Part shown: in pieces, positions 1 through 11,094 of the stretch
Layout: every line of letters starts with the position of its first letter
How positions within the stretch are numbered: the first letter of the stretch is position 1
Source of the DNA: Suillus spraguei
Lineage: Eukaryota > Basidiomycota > Agaricomycetes > Boletales > Suillaceae
Assembly (NCBI GenBank): GCA_016800925.1
Contig: JABCPU010000103.1
Coordinates: 1 to 64,000 of the forward strand
Length of the DNA: 64,000 nt
Direction of reading: 5' to 3'
Made by a program: the position numbers and the translations under genes
Notes under the pieces: generated by a model
What the model saw: the letters and a program-made list of their open reading frames with translations, nothing else
Told to the model about the DNA's origin: nothing
The model's database searches: none

Positions 1-84
1 GTTAGCTTTCCGTCTGTACCAACAACACTAGGAGATCCGAAACTTTCGGGGTAGAGGATGCTGTGGGACAGACGGAAAGCTAAC
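1..84. repeat. 17-bp inverted repeat at the window edge
   Basis: Bases 1-17 (GTTAGCTTTCCGTCTGT) are the exact reverse complement of bases 68-84, leaving a 50-nt loop. The right arm lies in gypsy gag coding sequence. The repeat may extend left beyond the window. Confidence 0.8.
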
Positions 85-900
85 CACCCAGGAGCGTCAG
101 AGGCGTTTTGACAAAAAAGCTCTGTATGTTCTGTGGCGGACCTGGTCACACTGCCCGGAATGCACCAAATCCACTTCGCGCGCTGCCAAAGGCGCGCTGT
201 GCTCACTCCGGAAACGGAACCGGAAGCCTCGATGAGGCAAAAAATTAGTCCGCGACCCTCCTGACTCCGTACGGGATGAGGGTCGCATTGGCCCAACCCG
301 TGCAATGGAACTAACGACTCAACGCTGTAACTCTTCCTGATCCGAACTCTCTGTGTCCATATGTCTCTCTTCCATCTTTCTCCAATATATCTGACTTTCC
401 GGCCCTCATAGACTGTGGTTCCTCCCACTGCTTCATAGACACTGATTTCGTCCGAGAAACATAAAATTCCTACCTATCAGATTCCTCCGCTTCCACTCCG
501 TTTATTTGATGGTACATGCAATAACAATATTGTCGAAGCCATAAACTTATCCGTCCGATTCTCCTCCGGTGTAATCACTTCCGACACGTTCTACGTCACC
601 CCTTTGGATTCCTCATGTTATATCGTTCTCGGATATAGCTGGCTCACCCGACACAATCCGTTGATTGACTGGGTATTGGGCAGCATCGAGTTCCGAACTA
701 CTGAACAGGAGTGCCATTAACCCCATCCGCATCACGCTGCCTCCGGACACACCGACCATGGCAGGAAAATCCAATCCGACACCTCTGTTACCTTCGGGTA
801 TTCCACCCAAGGAAGATTCCTCCCCTCCAAAATCTCCGTCGCATCAGAGCACCCATCCGTGGCGGAGACTCCGCCTCTGACCAAATCCGAACCCTCCGCT
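85..900 (+). pseudogene. gag-pr: gypsy gag C-terminus and protease, frameshifted
   Basis: A retroviral-type zinc knuckle is visible at 124-164 (CMFCGGPGHTAR). Its last cysteine falls in the next frame because one G is missing near 158-159, so the CCHC pattern is complete only across a frame change. Downstream, at 402-450, lies the retropepsin active-site segment ALIDCGSSHCFID with the catalytic Asp at 411-413. It reads D-C-G where D-S/T-G is usual. The segment belongs to the same element as the reverse transcriptase that follows. The sequence between 450 and 900 is protease and linker in mixed frames. Confidence 0.75.
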
Positions 901-1129
901 GGTACCCAGTCCCTAACATATCGTTGATAAACGCAGTGGCCTTTTGCCGTGCCTGCAAGTTAGAAGGATCTACTCAGTTCAGCATCTACCTCCGTCCCTC
1001 GAAGTAAACCTTCGATCCGCATCCGTATCATCCGATCCTCCAGACCTCTCCAGAATCCCTTCCGATACCACGAATTTGCGGATGTCTTCGACAAAGGCAA
1101 AGCCGGACAACTTCCCCCACATCGACCCT

Positions 1130-2475
1130 ACGATCTCAAGATTGAGTTGGAAGAAGGGGCTAGTCCGCCTCTCGGAACCATATACTCTCTTTCTCCGGTA
1201 GAGCTTGAGGCCCTCGGAAGTTCCTTGACGAAAACATCTCGTCCGGACTCTCCGCTCCTCATCTTCTCCCCACGGAGCCCCCGTCCTATTTGTCAAAAAG
1301 AAGGATGGATCCCTCCGCCTTTGTGTGGATTTCCGCGGCCTTAACCACATCACCAAGAAAGACCGATATCCGTTACCCCTCATTGCCGACCTTCTAGACT
1401 CCCCGAGCCGCGCTAAAGTTTATACCAAAATTGATCTCCGATCTGCATATCACCTCGTCCGGATAACAGAAGGAGACGAGTGGAAGACTTCCTTCCGTAC
1501 GCGCTATGGCTCCTATGAATGGTTGGTGATGCCGGAAGGCCTCACGAATGCTCCGGCAGCTTTCCAGCGCTTTGTCAATAGCGTGTTTGCCGATATGCTG
1601 GACGTATGTGTTGTTGTATATCTGGATGACATCCTTATCTATTCCCAAGACCTTGCAAGTCATAAGGAACATGTCCGAGAAGTTTTACGACGTCTCCGTA
1701 AACACCGACTATATGCCAAACCCGAGAAATGCGAATTCCACTCCTCCTCCGTCGAGTATCTTGGTTACCTCCTATCTCCGGATGGCTTGACAATGTCGTC
1801 CGAGAAAATCCAGTCTATCATAGACTGGCCAGAACCTCGGAAAGTCAAGGACATCCAATCTTTCCTCGGATTCGCTAATTTCTATCGTCGCTTCATCTTC
1901 AACTACTCGGATATCGTGGTTCCCCTTACTCGACTCACTCGCAAGGGCGTCACTTGGGACTTTTCCGAGGAATGCCGGAAATCATTTAACGCACTCAAGA
2001 AAGCCTTCACGTCCGCTCCGGTGCTTACGCATTGGATTCCGAATGTTCCTATAGTTGTGGAAACTGATGCCTCGGATTATGCTATCGCTGGAATACTATC
2101 CATTGTGTGCCCAGACTCGGAACTTCGTCCGGTGGCATTTTACTCCCGGACACTGTCCGGTGCAGAACTCAACTATGACGTCCATGATAAGGAACTACTA
2201 GCCATCTATGCTGCGTTCCGAACCTGGCGCCATTACCTAGAAGGCTCGTCCGAGCCTATAGATGTGTCACGGACCACAAGAACCTTGAGTATTTCTCTAC
2301 CACCAAACTGCTATCCCGTCGTCAGGCCCGCTGGTCCGAGTTCCTTCATCAGTTCAACCTCGTTATCCGTTACCGTCCTGGAAAACTCGGAGTCAAGCCA
2401 GATTCCCTCACTAGACGATGGGACGTCTACCCTAAAGAGGGGGATAAGGACACGCTCAGATTAACCCTCACAACC
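1130..2475 (+). pseudogene. pol: gypsy reverse transcriptase and RNase H, frameshifted
   Basis: The longest open stretch (1325-2464) holds the RT core: VDFRGLN, the palm motif YLDD at 1619-1630, and the thumb. It continues into RNase H with [13 protein letters not shown] near 2063. The upstream RT start (YDLKIELEEG, about 1130-1165) is in another frame, with shifts near 1217 and 1250. One G is missing near 2264, after which the end of RNase H (TDHKNLEYF) runs in a third frame to about 2475. Length and motif order fit Ty3/gypsy RT-RNase H. The copy is coding-dead as read. Confidence 0.9.
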
Positions 2476-4029
2476 CCGCCCAATATTTGCTTCGGAACAA
2501 TTAGCTTCGTCCCTACGAGCTTCCATTTTAGCAAACTCCGGTCCTAAGAGCAGCTGTTCTTATGGACACCGAACACCTCCGGAAAGACATTCTGATAGCA
2601 CTCCCTAATGACCCCATTGCACAAACACATTTTCCGGTTCCCTCAGATCCGAGATGGGCAATAGACAATGGTGGATTCCTTTGTTGTGACAACCGCATCT
2701 ACGTTCCGGATACCAATGATCTACGACTTCGCATCCTCCGGAATTGCCATGACCACCCCTATCCGGACATTTCGGACAGAATCGCACTCTCGAGCTCATC
2801 CGACGCAACTATACCTGGCCCGGAGTACGGGCCTTTGTCAAAGAGTATGTCAGATCCTGCACATCCTGCGCCCGAGCCAAAGTTCCGAGACATAAGCCCT
2901 ACGGTTTACTCAAGCAACTTCCCGTCCCAGAAAAACCATGGAATTCCATCTCTATGGATTTCATTGAACAACTTCCAGACTCATCCGCTTTACAGCCATC
3001 CTCGTCATCATAGATCGTTTATCCAAGCAAGCCATATTCGTCCCGACCCATGACACCATCACTTCTCCTGATCTCGCCCGCCTATTTCTCCTCCATGTCT
3101 TCTCTAAGCATGGAGTCCCGTCCCATGTAACCTCGGATCGAGGAACAGAGTTCGTATCCCACTTCTTCCGTTCCCTAGGAAAGGCATTGGACATGGTCCT
3201 ACACTTCACATCCGGATATCATCCCGAAGGGGACGGACAAACAGAACGTGCCAACCAAACGCTGGAACAGTACCTCCGGATCTACTGCAACTATCAGCAG
3301 GACAACTGGTCCGAGCTGCTGCCCCTCGCAGAGTTTGCATACAATAACGCTCTGAGTGCCACTACCGGAGTTTCACCTTTCTTCGCCAATAAAGGTTATC
3401 ATCCGAACATTTCCATCCATCCGGAACGTGACCTATCCTCCATCCGTGCCCAGGAATATGCCCTAGACCTTAACAAACTTCACCAGTTCCTCCGAGATGA
3501 GATGTCCGAAGCTCAGAAACGCTATCAAGGACCCGCGGACGCTAAAAGACAGCCTGCTCCAGACTTCTGGATTGGAGAACAAGTCTTCATCAAAGCCAAG
3601 TACTTCCGCTCCACCCGTCCGTCGAAGAAACTTTCGGAAAAGAATTTGGGACCATTCGAAATTATATCCCGCCCAGGTACTCATTCTTTCGCCATCCGAC
3701 TTCCGGATTCTATGCGTTCCGTACATCCTGTTTTCCATGTCTCGCAGTTAGAGCCAGCAGTTCCGAACACCATTCCCAATCGCATCCAGCCTCCTCCGCC
3801 ACCAGTCGAAGTCGACGGAGAACCAGAGTACGAGATATCCGAAATCCTGGACTCTAAACTGGACCGTCGTAGGCACCACTGTCAACTTCTATACCTCGTC
3901 CGTTGGTCCGGATACGAGGGAACGGACGAAGAAACTTCCTGGCTGCTGGCCACAGAACTCGGAAATGCATCAGATCTCGTAGCAGATTTCCACTCAGCAT
4001 ATCCGGACAAGCCTGGTCCCATTGCTTGA
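2476..4029 (+). pseudogene. int: gypsy integrase with C-terminal chromodomain, frameshifted
   Basis: The HHCC zinc-binding region starts in frame 3 (CHDHP, about 2745) and passes to frame 2 near 2762 (CTSCARAK). It passes to frame 1 near 2988, which then stays open to 4029. The catalytic core shows SMDFIEQLP, TSDRGTEF and the E of GDGQTERANQ, giving the D-D-E set. The C-terminal region has the GPFEI and HPVFHVSQL motifs of gypsy integrases. It is followed by a chromodomain at about 3826-3960 (YLVRWSGYEGTDEETSW). Chromodomains of this position steer insertion to marked chromatin in related elements. Two frameshifts make this copy inactive. Confidence 0.9.
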
Positions 4030-4086
4030 AAAGTACATAACGAAATATAAGTACAGTGAGGGCAGTAGCGGAAATCCGGATCCGGA

Positions 4087-5101
4087 CTAAGCACCAGTCT
4101 CCATTTCACCTCCGGCACCCCCAGTCTCCTCCCCAGTCCCATCCGCCATCTCTTCCCCAGTTCCATCCGCCATCTCCCCTCCATTCTCATCCGCCACCTC
4201 TTCCCCAATCTCCTCACCAGCGCCATCCTTGTCGGATCCGGCAGAAACGGAAAGCCTAAATCTGGTCCGGATTTCCTCGATGAGCAGGGCCTGGAATTCC
4301 CTCTGTTGCTGGAGGAAGGCCTCCATGGTGGAGCTCATCCGCTCCATGGCAATCCGACTCCCTTCCGCCGCCGCAATACCATCTTGGAGAAGTCCGTTGG
4401 TCCGCACCAACTCAGCAATGATGCCATTAGCAGCGGCCACCCAAGCCTGATCATCGTACTCCACAAAATCCTCATCCGTACCTTCGATAGTGACTGGATT
4501 AGAGAAGACATCCGCGTCCGCCACATCCGGAGTAGGACTCCTCTGACGGCGCTTGCCTTTGCCCTTCGGAGACGGAGTACCAGCAGGACGCTGCCTCTTC
4601 CGGCCCTTAGGCCCCTTAACGAATCCGGGCCTTCCAGGACAAGTGGCCTTGTCCTTCCGGCAGACGTCACAGGACTTAATCTACGAAACGTCGAAATCAG
4701 CGGATCCGAAGTGTTTCGGACGACTCACCATGGCATTCTTCTCAGCATCATCCCACTGACACATCCGGCCCTTAGTGACGCAACGAGAGCAGTACCCATC
4801 CTTTGCCCCAGACGCAGGAGCAGCCTTGGCCTTTACCAACCCATTAATATCCGGATCCGGAAGAGTCCACAGCACTCACCCGAGCCTCAATCAGTGCTCT
4901 CCGCCTCTTCTCCTCCATCTCCCTCCGGATCTCCGCCAACTCAATCTGCTTCAACTCCTCCTGCCTTTTCCGCTCCTCCGCCTCTTTCCGCTTCTGTTCC
5001 GCCTCGGCTTCCGCTGCAGCCTTGGCAGCCGCCAGTTGCTGCTCCAGATCCGCCACAAGGTCAGCAGCAGATTTAGGGGCATCAAATTTCTTTCCAGACA
5101 T
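4087..5101 (-). CDS. antisense, spliced coiled-coil / permuted Zn2Cys6-like gene inside the gypsy element
   Basis: Three exons on the minus strand join in phase 0: 5101-4880, 4830-4729 and 4680-4087. Introns of 49 and 48 nt start GTGAGT and end AG, giving a protein of about 305 residues. Exon 1 is a charged Ala/Glu/Lys coiled coil (residues about 10-70). Exon 2 carries CSRCVTKGRMC and exon 3 begins SCDVCRKDKATC, each C-x2-C-x6-C, separated by about 13 residues. Exon 3 continues with a basic proline-rich stretch, an acidic helix and a Glu/Gly-rich repeat tail. The order looks like the two halves of a fungal Zn2Cys6 cluster swapped. It is convergent with pol and lies wholly within the element. 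I do not know its function; DNA or RNA binding is a guess. Confidence 0.72.
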
Positions 5102-5283
5102 GTTAGGAGACAAGCTTTGTTAACAAGGATATGAAGTGGGGGTAGGAATCATTTCGGACGTCTGACGTCCGTATATCTGTTGGATTACAGACTCAGCACT
5201 ACAACCATCAAACTTCCCCATCGTCTCGCATTAATCTTGTCCGATCCGGATCGACGCTTCTTGTGCCTCAGGGGTTCGGCCCT

Positions 5284-5293
5284 AAGGGGGGGA
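5284..5293 (+). other. polypurine tract of the gypsy element
   Basis: The run AAGGGGGGGA lies three bases before the TGTC that begins the LTR, the position expected for plus-strand priming. Confidence 0.7.
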
Positions 5294-5296
5294 TAC

Positions 5297-5910
5297 TGTC
5301 ATATACCATACTTCTAATCTCAGATCCGATCATATCCGTCCAGATCCGATCGTTTCCATATCCGTCCGGTCCACAGATCCTGTCCGGACCACCCTCCCGA
5401 ATGTACTCACTTCTCGCACCTTAACTCCCTGGTGAACATCTGCGTCTATCTCCTTTCGTCATTTCTCCTACTACCGGTACTCCGGCTGTTTATATTTCCG
5501 TCCTGTGTTACTGATCCGTTTCCTGTGTTCATTTCCGATTCATGCTTACTGATCCGCTGTGCAATAACTAATAGACTTCCGTTACACTTCGTACATAGCC
5601 CTCGGTCCCGGACTTGCTAATTATCCGTCTTAGAAACTTACTGTATATAAACCACTTGTAGATCTCAGTAGAACCTTAGTTCGAATATCATCTTAGATTC
5701 TACTCATTCTGCCTCCTCCGGACTTAAGCCACTCTCCGCTTTAAGTCACCTTCCGAGACTTAGGATTGACTCCTATAGTCTATACCTCCGACTCTATCTT
5801 CGGATAGTCCATCTCCGTTAGTTTCTAGTTAGGAACTCGTTCCGAAACTAGCCTTAATCTCTGTCCTCTCCTTACGTTCCGAATTACCTTCGGACGTGTT
5901 ATATCCGACA
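5297..5910 (+). repeat. 3' LTR of the gypsy element
   Basis: The LTR starts TGTCATAT after the polypurine tract. It ends in GACA at 5910, or possibly at the next GACA at 5920, matching the TG...CA rule with a 4-bp TGTC/GACA inversion. It is rich in TCCGGA-like motifs, as is the whole element. The right border is uncertain by about 10 bp because no second LTR is in the window. Confidence 0.7.
5644..5651 (+). promoter_or_regulatory. TATA box within the LTR
   Basis: TATATAAA lies 348 bp inside the LTR, a suitable place for the U3/R promoter of the element. Only the motif is seen. Confidence 0.45.
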
Positions 5911-5986
5911 CCTTCGGACACCCGGATCCGTCGCGCAACCCCTTCCGGGTCTTCGGACGAATAACTCCTCCCTGAAATAAGGGGCA

Positions 5987-6142
5987 TTACTCGAGAAAGG
6001 GGCACAGTGTACGAACTGAGGCCAAAGCCCTTCGGATCTCTCTACCCTTGAGTACAGTCTTAACATGAAGTTTCCATAGCTGGAAATTCTCTGGGCCTGT
6101 AAGGACTGGGGTTGCAAGGGTGTCACTGGTGGAGGACATCAT
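5987..6142 (-). pseudogene. Ty1/copia-type gag N-terminus, fragment
   Basis: The minus strand reads from tandem ATGs (6142, 6139) into TPVLTGPENFQLWKLHVKTV, the start of copia-type gag proteins (LTGxNFxxWK pattern). It stops after about 50 residues. The end of the fragment (ALASVRTLCP) recurs in a diverged copy near 16.8 kb. A primer-binding-like site sits 64 nt upstream. No protease, integrase or RT of this element is present, so it is a remnant. Confidence 0.6.
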
Positions 6143-6205
6143 GTCTGAGAGGTGCGCGACCTTGTGAGTCATTTCTGCTAGGTTGCTGGCTAGTTGGCAT
6201 AACCA

Positions 6206-6218
6206 GGGCTCATAACCT
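6206..6218 (-). promoter_or_regulatory. copia-type primer binding site (half initiator-tRNA type)
   Basis: The minus strand reads AGGTTATGAGCCC. Twelve of 13 bases complement the conserved anticodon stem-loop of initiator tRNA-Met (GGGCTCATAACCC). The same 13-mer lies upstream of the other copia gag fragment at 24.5 kb. Confidence 0.5.
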
Positions 6219-7441
6219 GACAAAACTAAGTAAAAGTGGTGTATACCGCACTCAGCTGCTATCCAAAGGAAGGATGAGAGAATGACTGAGGGAAAATTAC
6301 ATGACAAGGGTCCATTATATGATAAGAATGAGCTCGCTAAGACACCATGAGGCTCACTTGAGAAATCCCTAACCTCTCCACTATTACATGTGCACCCGAG
6401 CGCCTCTGAAGCATATGTACATGATGATGTGCAACAAAATGCAATGAAACACAATGAAGTGCGGTCAAATGCGAAAGGCACAGGAAAGGTGCAGTGAGGT
6501 GCACACTTCACCAAAGTGCGAACTCATCTGGTTTTGTCAATTGTTTGGTAGCTGCCTTAAATGGTAATGAGACACTTGTGGAAAACAGGACTTTCACAGT
6601 CAGCATGACTTTGTTTGTCACACCAGCAAAGGATGAGACATTATTAGGATGCAGCTGAGGCCGCCTTTGCACACCTTTTTGGCTTTGCACACCTTTTTGT
6701 TTTTTGCCTTCACTCTCCTTTTTGGCTTCCTGTGCCAAAGGCACAATGGGAAGTGGGCTTGTGTACAAGTCTTGCATGACACATGCATACTTGGGGCCAT
6801 CACACTTGATTGTGTGAAACTTTCTTAATAAGGTAATGTTACCCGTTGTGACATTTGGGCAGTTTCGGTGATGCTAACCGTGGGAATTGAGAATTCGCCC
6901 TTGCTCAAATACACTCCCATTGTTGATTATCAGTAAAATTGTAATACCCCAGCCATATATGTTGTATCATTTATCACTATTCTAGCCGTTATAAAATGTA
7001 ATTTTCGAGGTGTTTGGTGTACAGGAGGACAGTTGACAGTAGGTGTGTCAAGGAGTGCTCTTACACTGTATGTCATGTCCTACACGTTTTTCTTTTCTTT
7101 CAACCAGTTTACTGATAATTGCTCGACTTCCAGTGAACTAGTAATTAGTAAGCATCGGACATTGAGAATATGTGCCGCTTCGCGGCAAGTCAAAGTGTAA
7201 CTAAACGTCCACCGTGACACAGCAGGTACTGTCGATTTGAAAGTCATAATCGTTGGCAAGTTACAGGACATGGTACGTTGGACCACAAAACACCTTCTGA
7301 TACTATTCAGTATTGTACTAGGCAACTGCAGGCTCTCAGCAACAGATTGTGGGGCTGCTGGAACGTGGTATTGGCATATGGCCAACGCAACTGCCCTGCT
7401 ACGCTGAAGCGGTCATGCTGTGAGTATATATATCCAGTCCT
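6219..7441. other. no recognisable gene; probable copia leader/LTR and debris
   Basis: A minus-strand open frame at 6508-6777 contains a Lys/Gln-rich stretch from a local repeat (GGCTTTGCACACCTTTTT, twice near 6670-6700). I do not recognise it. The part next to the primer site is probably copia leader or LTR. The rest shows no feature I can support. Confidence 0.4.
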
Positions 7442-8165
7442 GTGATAGTACTCAATTTGAATAACATGCTTAGTGTGGATGATGAAATTGAAGATACCCT
7501 GGTCCCTATGAAGGAGATCAATTACTCTTCGTCAGTCGCCTTTGTTCCCGCCAACGTTAATTTAACGCCATCTACAGGCCCCCATGATCAGAGATTGGCA
7601 GGAACTTGTCCACCCATTGGGCGGTACATATTACTATAACAACAGAAAGGTGGCTCTTGCAATATAAATGATATAATCACTCAATGGACATTAGAATGCT
7701 TATACTTCGATGAACATTGGTCATTACCAAGATCTACAGAGGCTCGATGATTTCATCGATGCATCGCGATCCGCTGCGAAAGAGGATGGGTGGGTGCTGG
7801 TAGTGTACCCGACCATTTTCATGGGAGAGGAGAGGTTTCAATACTACTATGTCGTCCCAGACCACCAGATCATCGCTTGGTTAGAGGATATGGATGGTCA
7901 CATCCTTTTTGGAGAATGTATCAACCCAAGTAAATGGCGTCATAAGAGTATGTTGTATTCATATTACCTTTTCATTCGCTCATTATGCAGGACTTGAACT
8001 GGAGGCCCAATATTGGTGAGTGATTGACCTACGATCTCATTCTATCAAAACGACTTACTGGATGGTTGCTCACCAATTCACAGGAAACATTTTGAATTCT
8101 TTCCACACAATTTTTGAATGGATACCTCACAAGTGAGACGTATAAGAAGAGAAATCGGCTGCTAT
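7442..8165 (+). pseudogene. WW-like agaricomycete protein, N-terminal part, broken
   Basis: A WW-like segment is seen at about 7590-7640 (W..LVHPLGGTYYYNNRK). After a frame change, 7710-7945 reads a conserved-looking block (FQYYYVVPDHQIIAWLED). A probable intron ending near 7982 leads to LELEAQYW, a second intron, then KHFEFFPHNF and a stop. I recall this block order (WW-like, YYxVDHxxxxxWL, LExxYWxHxExFP) from a common Agaricomycete family of unknown function; that is memory, not a search. Stops and shifts near 7640 and 8115 break this copy. The membrane segment at 9 kb may be its C-terminus. Confidence 0.42.
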
Positions 8166-8997
8166 CTTGGAGGTAAACCCCGTGATATGTAGCCACAGTC
8201 AGAAAAACTGATCCAAAAACAGAAGCAACAACTTTGAGTCAATCCACTGCTGCTTCAATTGTTACGAACTGGGGTGGCGTCACCAGCGACAGTGAAAAGA
8301 CACAGCGGTCTGCTGGGAGTTCTTACAATGTCAAGAAGAGGACAAGGTGAAAGTACAAGGAACGTGTTCCGAGTACGATCAAGGGTTCAGCCTCAAGGAC
8401 AAGTCCGAGAGGTATCCGCGAGAATAGAGACTAAGACTAAGGAGTGCTTAGACTTAGAGGCGATTCAAGATGGCTTAGGTTGGAGACCTAAGTGAAGGAG
8501 ATTCCAGGTAAAACCCAGTAAGATTAAAGTAGGGAATCTACTACAAGTACACCGTGCTTAATAGGCCAATATGTGCGCACGGACCAAGAGGAACATGAGA
8601 CAGTAAGTGCGTATCCAAAGAAGGAAGGCAACTATAGTACAGATGCGTTGAGCATATGAGTCAGAGTCATGTTACGTAATATACAAGTAAATGAGATGGA
8701 AAATGAATAGGGGCACGTACAATTGTAACATCAATGTTCTGGACGCTAGACCAGATGAATCAAGTTATCGCTCAACTGGCCAGCATCGGTATGTACTATG
8801 TCTGTATCGTCCAACTAGCATGTTTATTGACGATAAACAGAAGACCTTGCAGAAAATGAGTCTATCGAGGAGACTGGTGTTGTATTCTGTTGTGCGTGAG
8901 GCTATGAAAATCAAATGGTCCAAACGCTAACCTTTTTGTTAACAGGCAGAATCTTGTACATCCTACGTATGTTGCTTTTGTCAAAGATTAAGTATCA
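8166..8997. other. no gene recognised
   Basis: Open frames here are short and show no domain. The stretch may be the eroded middle of the gene whose ends lie at 7.4-8.2 and 9.0-9.8 kb. Confidence 0.3.
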
Positions 8998-9835
8998 TTG
9001 ATTTGCCAGACGCACACAGGCCACTACCAATATCTGCATTGCCATAACCAACCTGAGGCTCGCCTGATTCAAACGCATGCTGTGAGAGAGAAGCGTCGAA
9101 AGAATAGGCTTGTTTCATTCATTGGCAATGCTGCAGCTATAGTGCTGTGTGTGCCAGTTACTATTGAATGCATCCAGACCACTTCTGTTGATGGGATTGT
9201 GAATGGTGTAGAAGTTCGCCGATTTGTCGATAACTTCAGCAACCAAACTAAAAGTCAAATAACCCTGGTACGCTTTTTCCGGTATCACAAACAAGTATAC
9301 CCCCTTGCTTAGTTCTACAGGCAGGTGCCTCGATGGCCTTGGACGTTGTTATCCTTGTTGTTCCAGGTATAGGGACATCAGCAATCGCACAGACACTGTG
9401 CTCCTGTTCCTTGGTTTTAGGCGTCGGCTGCATTTTTGCAGGAAATATGGTGCAACACTTTTGCCAGAGAATGGGATCCCTAGACTTTGCGGTTCGATTC
9501 ACTTCACATTTCCGCAGTCTGACCCTGACATTGTCAACCAGGCATATTACCTTCGTAAGAAGAGAATAATGCTTATCATCATTACAGGCGTACCCACTTT
9601 TTTGTGTGTACTAAGGTAAGCAATTTTCTGGTCATGATCACTTTGCATCGCTCATGGACTGGTTAGTGCGATCGGGTCCATCTTGGGATTCCTTTCAGGT
9701 GCCATTACAGACTTGAGTCCATCTGCACCCCTAATCATTGCGTGCATTGTTACTCTTTGCATCATGGCGTCTCTCCTGCTTGTGTTGGTGATTGCTAGCT
9801 ATGGCCCAGGTCTGGCTCGGATGCGACCGCAGTGA
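8998..9835 (+). pseudogene. multi-pass membrane protein C-terminus, frameshifted
   Basis: Hydrophobic segments follow each other in one direction: FIGNAAAIVLCVPVTI (about 9117), ALDVVILVVPGIG to IFAGNMV (about 9333-9450), IMLIIITGVPTFLCVL (about 9569-9615), and IIACIVTLCIMASLLLVLVI before the stop at 9833-9835. A canonical intron (9616-9666) joins in phase and another probably ends near 9318. A one-base shift occurs near 9500. The layout fits the helical C-terminus of the Agaricomycete family whose N-terminus lies just upstream. The link between the two is inferred from order and strand. Confidence 0.4.
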
Positions 9836-10000
9836 TATCCCTTTTCTAAAAATCCAGTGGACTGCAACGTGCTGAGGGTATACATACTCATTACATCGAG
9901 GAGGGCTCACTTTGGTACATCTGGTTCACATAAACACGTCCATTTTCACGGTCTTTAGATAAGTAGGCCTCAGTGTTGCTCACATAATACTTTGTGCATA
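9836..10000. other. short intergenic stretch
   Basis: I see no motif or frame of interest here. Confidence 0.4.
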
Positions 10001-10285
10001 TCATAAACATTTTGCATTTCGGTCACAAGACTTATTGGGCATACAGTGTGGTCGGCTTCTTTCAGACTGTCTGAGCTGGAGTAAGATTCTGTGTTGTGTA
10101 GTGAGTGGTGTGTGCACTCGAAGCCTGTGTGTGGTACTAATGAAAATCGCCTGGTAATTTGTTGAGAAGAGAGAGGAAGGCACGATGAAGACAGGTGTCA
10201 GCGTCTTCAATGATATCTTGCGGGAAGAGGAAGTCAATGGTCTCGTCAATGTTTGTGGTGGCTGCTATGAGTGCGAATCTTGACC
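10001..10285 (-). pseudogene. Helitron/Pif1-type helicase fragment, copy 1
   Basis: The minus strand reads ALIAATTNIDETIDFLFPQD after a splice-acceptor-like TTAACAG, then diverges and stops near 10140. The ETIDFLFPQD block resembles the region between helicase domains in Pif1 proteins encoded by fungal Helitrons. The same approximately 250-bp block occurs twice more at 28.7-29.35 kb. At 28.2-28.4 kb a clear Pif1 motif follows on the same strand. No Rep domain or Helitron ends are recognised here. Confidence 0.42.
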
Positions 10286-11094
10286 ACTGTTAAGAGATAA
10301 AAAAGAGAGAATAGCTTCCAAAACGCACTGGGAGCCCCTGGATGACTACTGTAGACATCTTTGAGGTTCTTTGGATCTGCACCGCCCACATCTTTTCTGA
10401 AATACCTGAAGTTTCTACTGAGCCATGTTTGCGCGTGTCGGATATGACCCACAGGTTGTCAGAGGCATTGAAGTCTTGCTCAATGAGTGCAACATAATTG
10501 AGGCGGGCCACCACATAAGGAATTTTGAGAATTGAAATGTAGATTTTGTGTATCATGCGCAAGAAAGTGAAAGTGACGTTGCCAAGAAGAGGGAAGCCTG
10601 AGACCATGATGCATCTACAAAAGAAGTTTAAGACACAAGAACTTCGACAAAAAGGCAAACATACCGATCCATGTATGCAACACACGGCGACCGAACGCAT
10701 GTGCGTCCACGAGATTTGCTATCCAATCAACAATGTCGAACTCCACAAACACTTATACAATGTTGTTCCCCAAGAACAGCGTAGTGCATTCTAAGCCTTT
10801 GATGGGATCATTGATATCGGAACTGCTTTGCTTATTCGCCCTGTATACTCCTCGCCTAGTAGTTCAGCGGCAAGATGATGATGAACCTATTGATACACCC
10901 AGAACCGAGCTCAAAGATTTTGAAAGTAGATATTAGAGCAGGTCATAGCGAGAACAGAGAGAATATAGGCGAAGAAGTAATTGTTGGCAAATTACATACG
11001 TTCGATCAACGAAGCATATTCCGACACTTAGGCAACTCTCGAACAACCGAAAAACACCGTTATTCCACCCTCCAACATCTCTCCACATTGCCAC
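10286..11094. other. no gene recognised
   Basis: Overlapping minus-strand frames at 10246-10452 and 10290-10700 have no domain I can name. They may be a continuation of the helicase fragment. Both frames use the same DNA, so at most one is real. Confidence 0.3.

Larger units (their letters stand above)
1..5910 (+). mobile_element. Ty3/gypsy chromovirus-type LTR retrotransposon, 5' end outside window, decayed
   Basis: The order gag zinc knuckle, aspartic protease, reverse transcriptase, RNase H, integrase, chromodomain, polypurine tract, 3' LTR is readable on the plus strand, which is the Ty3/gypsy order. The C-terminal chromodomain places it with the chromoviruses. The 5' LTR, primer site and most of gag lie left of the window. 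The polyprotein frame is interrupted by at least six one-base shifts, so this copy is not autonomous. An antisense spliced gene occupies the 1-kb gap between pol and the LTR. No target-site duplication can be tested because the left end is missing. Confidence 0.92.

Noticed and set aside
1130..2990. Programmed gag-pol or intra-pol frameshifting in the gypsy element
   Set aside because: Shifts occur inside conserved domains at several places, which no programmed mechanism would use.
2605..3738. Minus-strand open frames opposite the gypsy integrase
   Set aside because: They are shadows of a clearly homologous plus-strand integrase and contain no domain of their own.
6206..6218. tRNA gene at the GGGCTCATAACC motif
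   Set aside because: Only the anticodon-arm sequence is present, with no acceptor, D or T arm; a retroelement primer site explains it better.
9248..9502. Minus-strand frame opposite the membrane protein
   Set aside because: The plus strand shows ordered transmembrane segments with a canonical intron; the minus frame has nothing.
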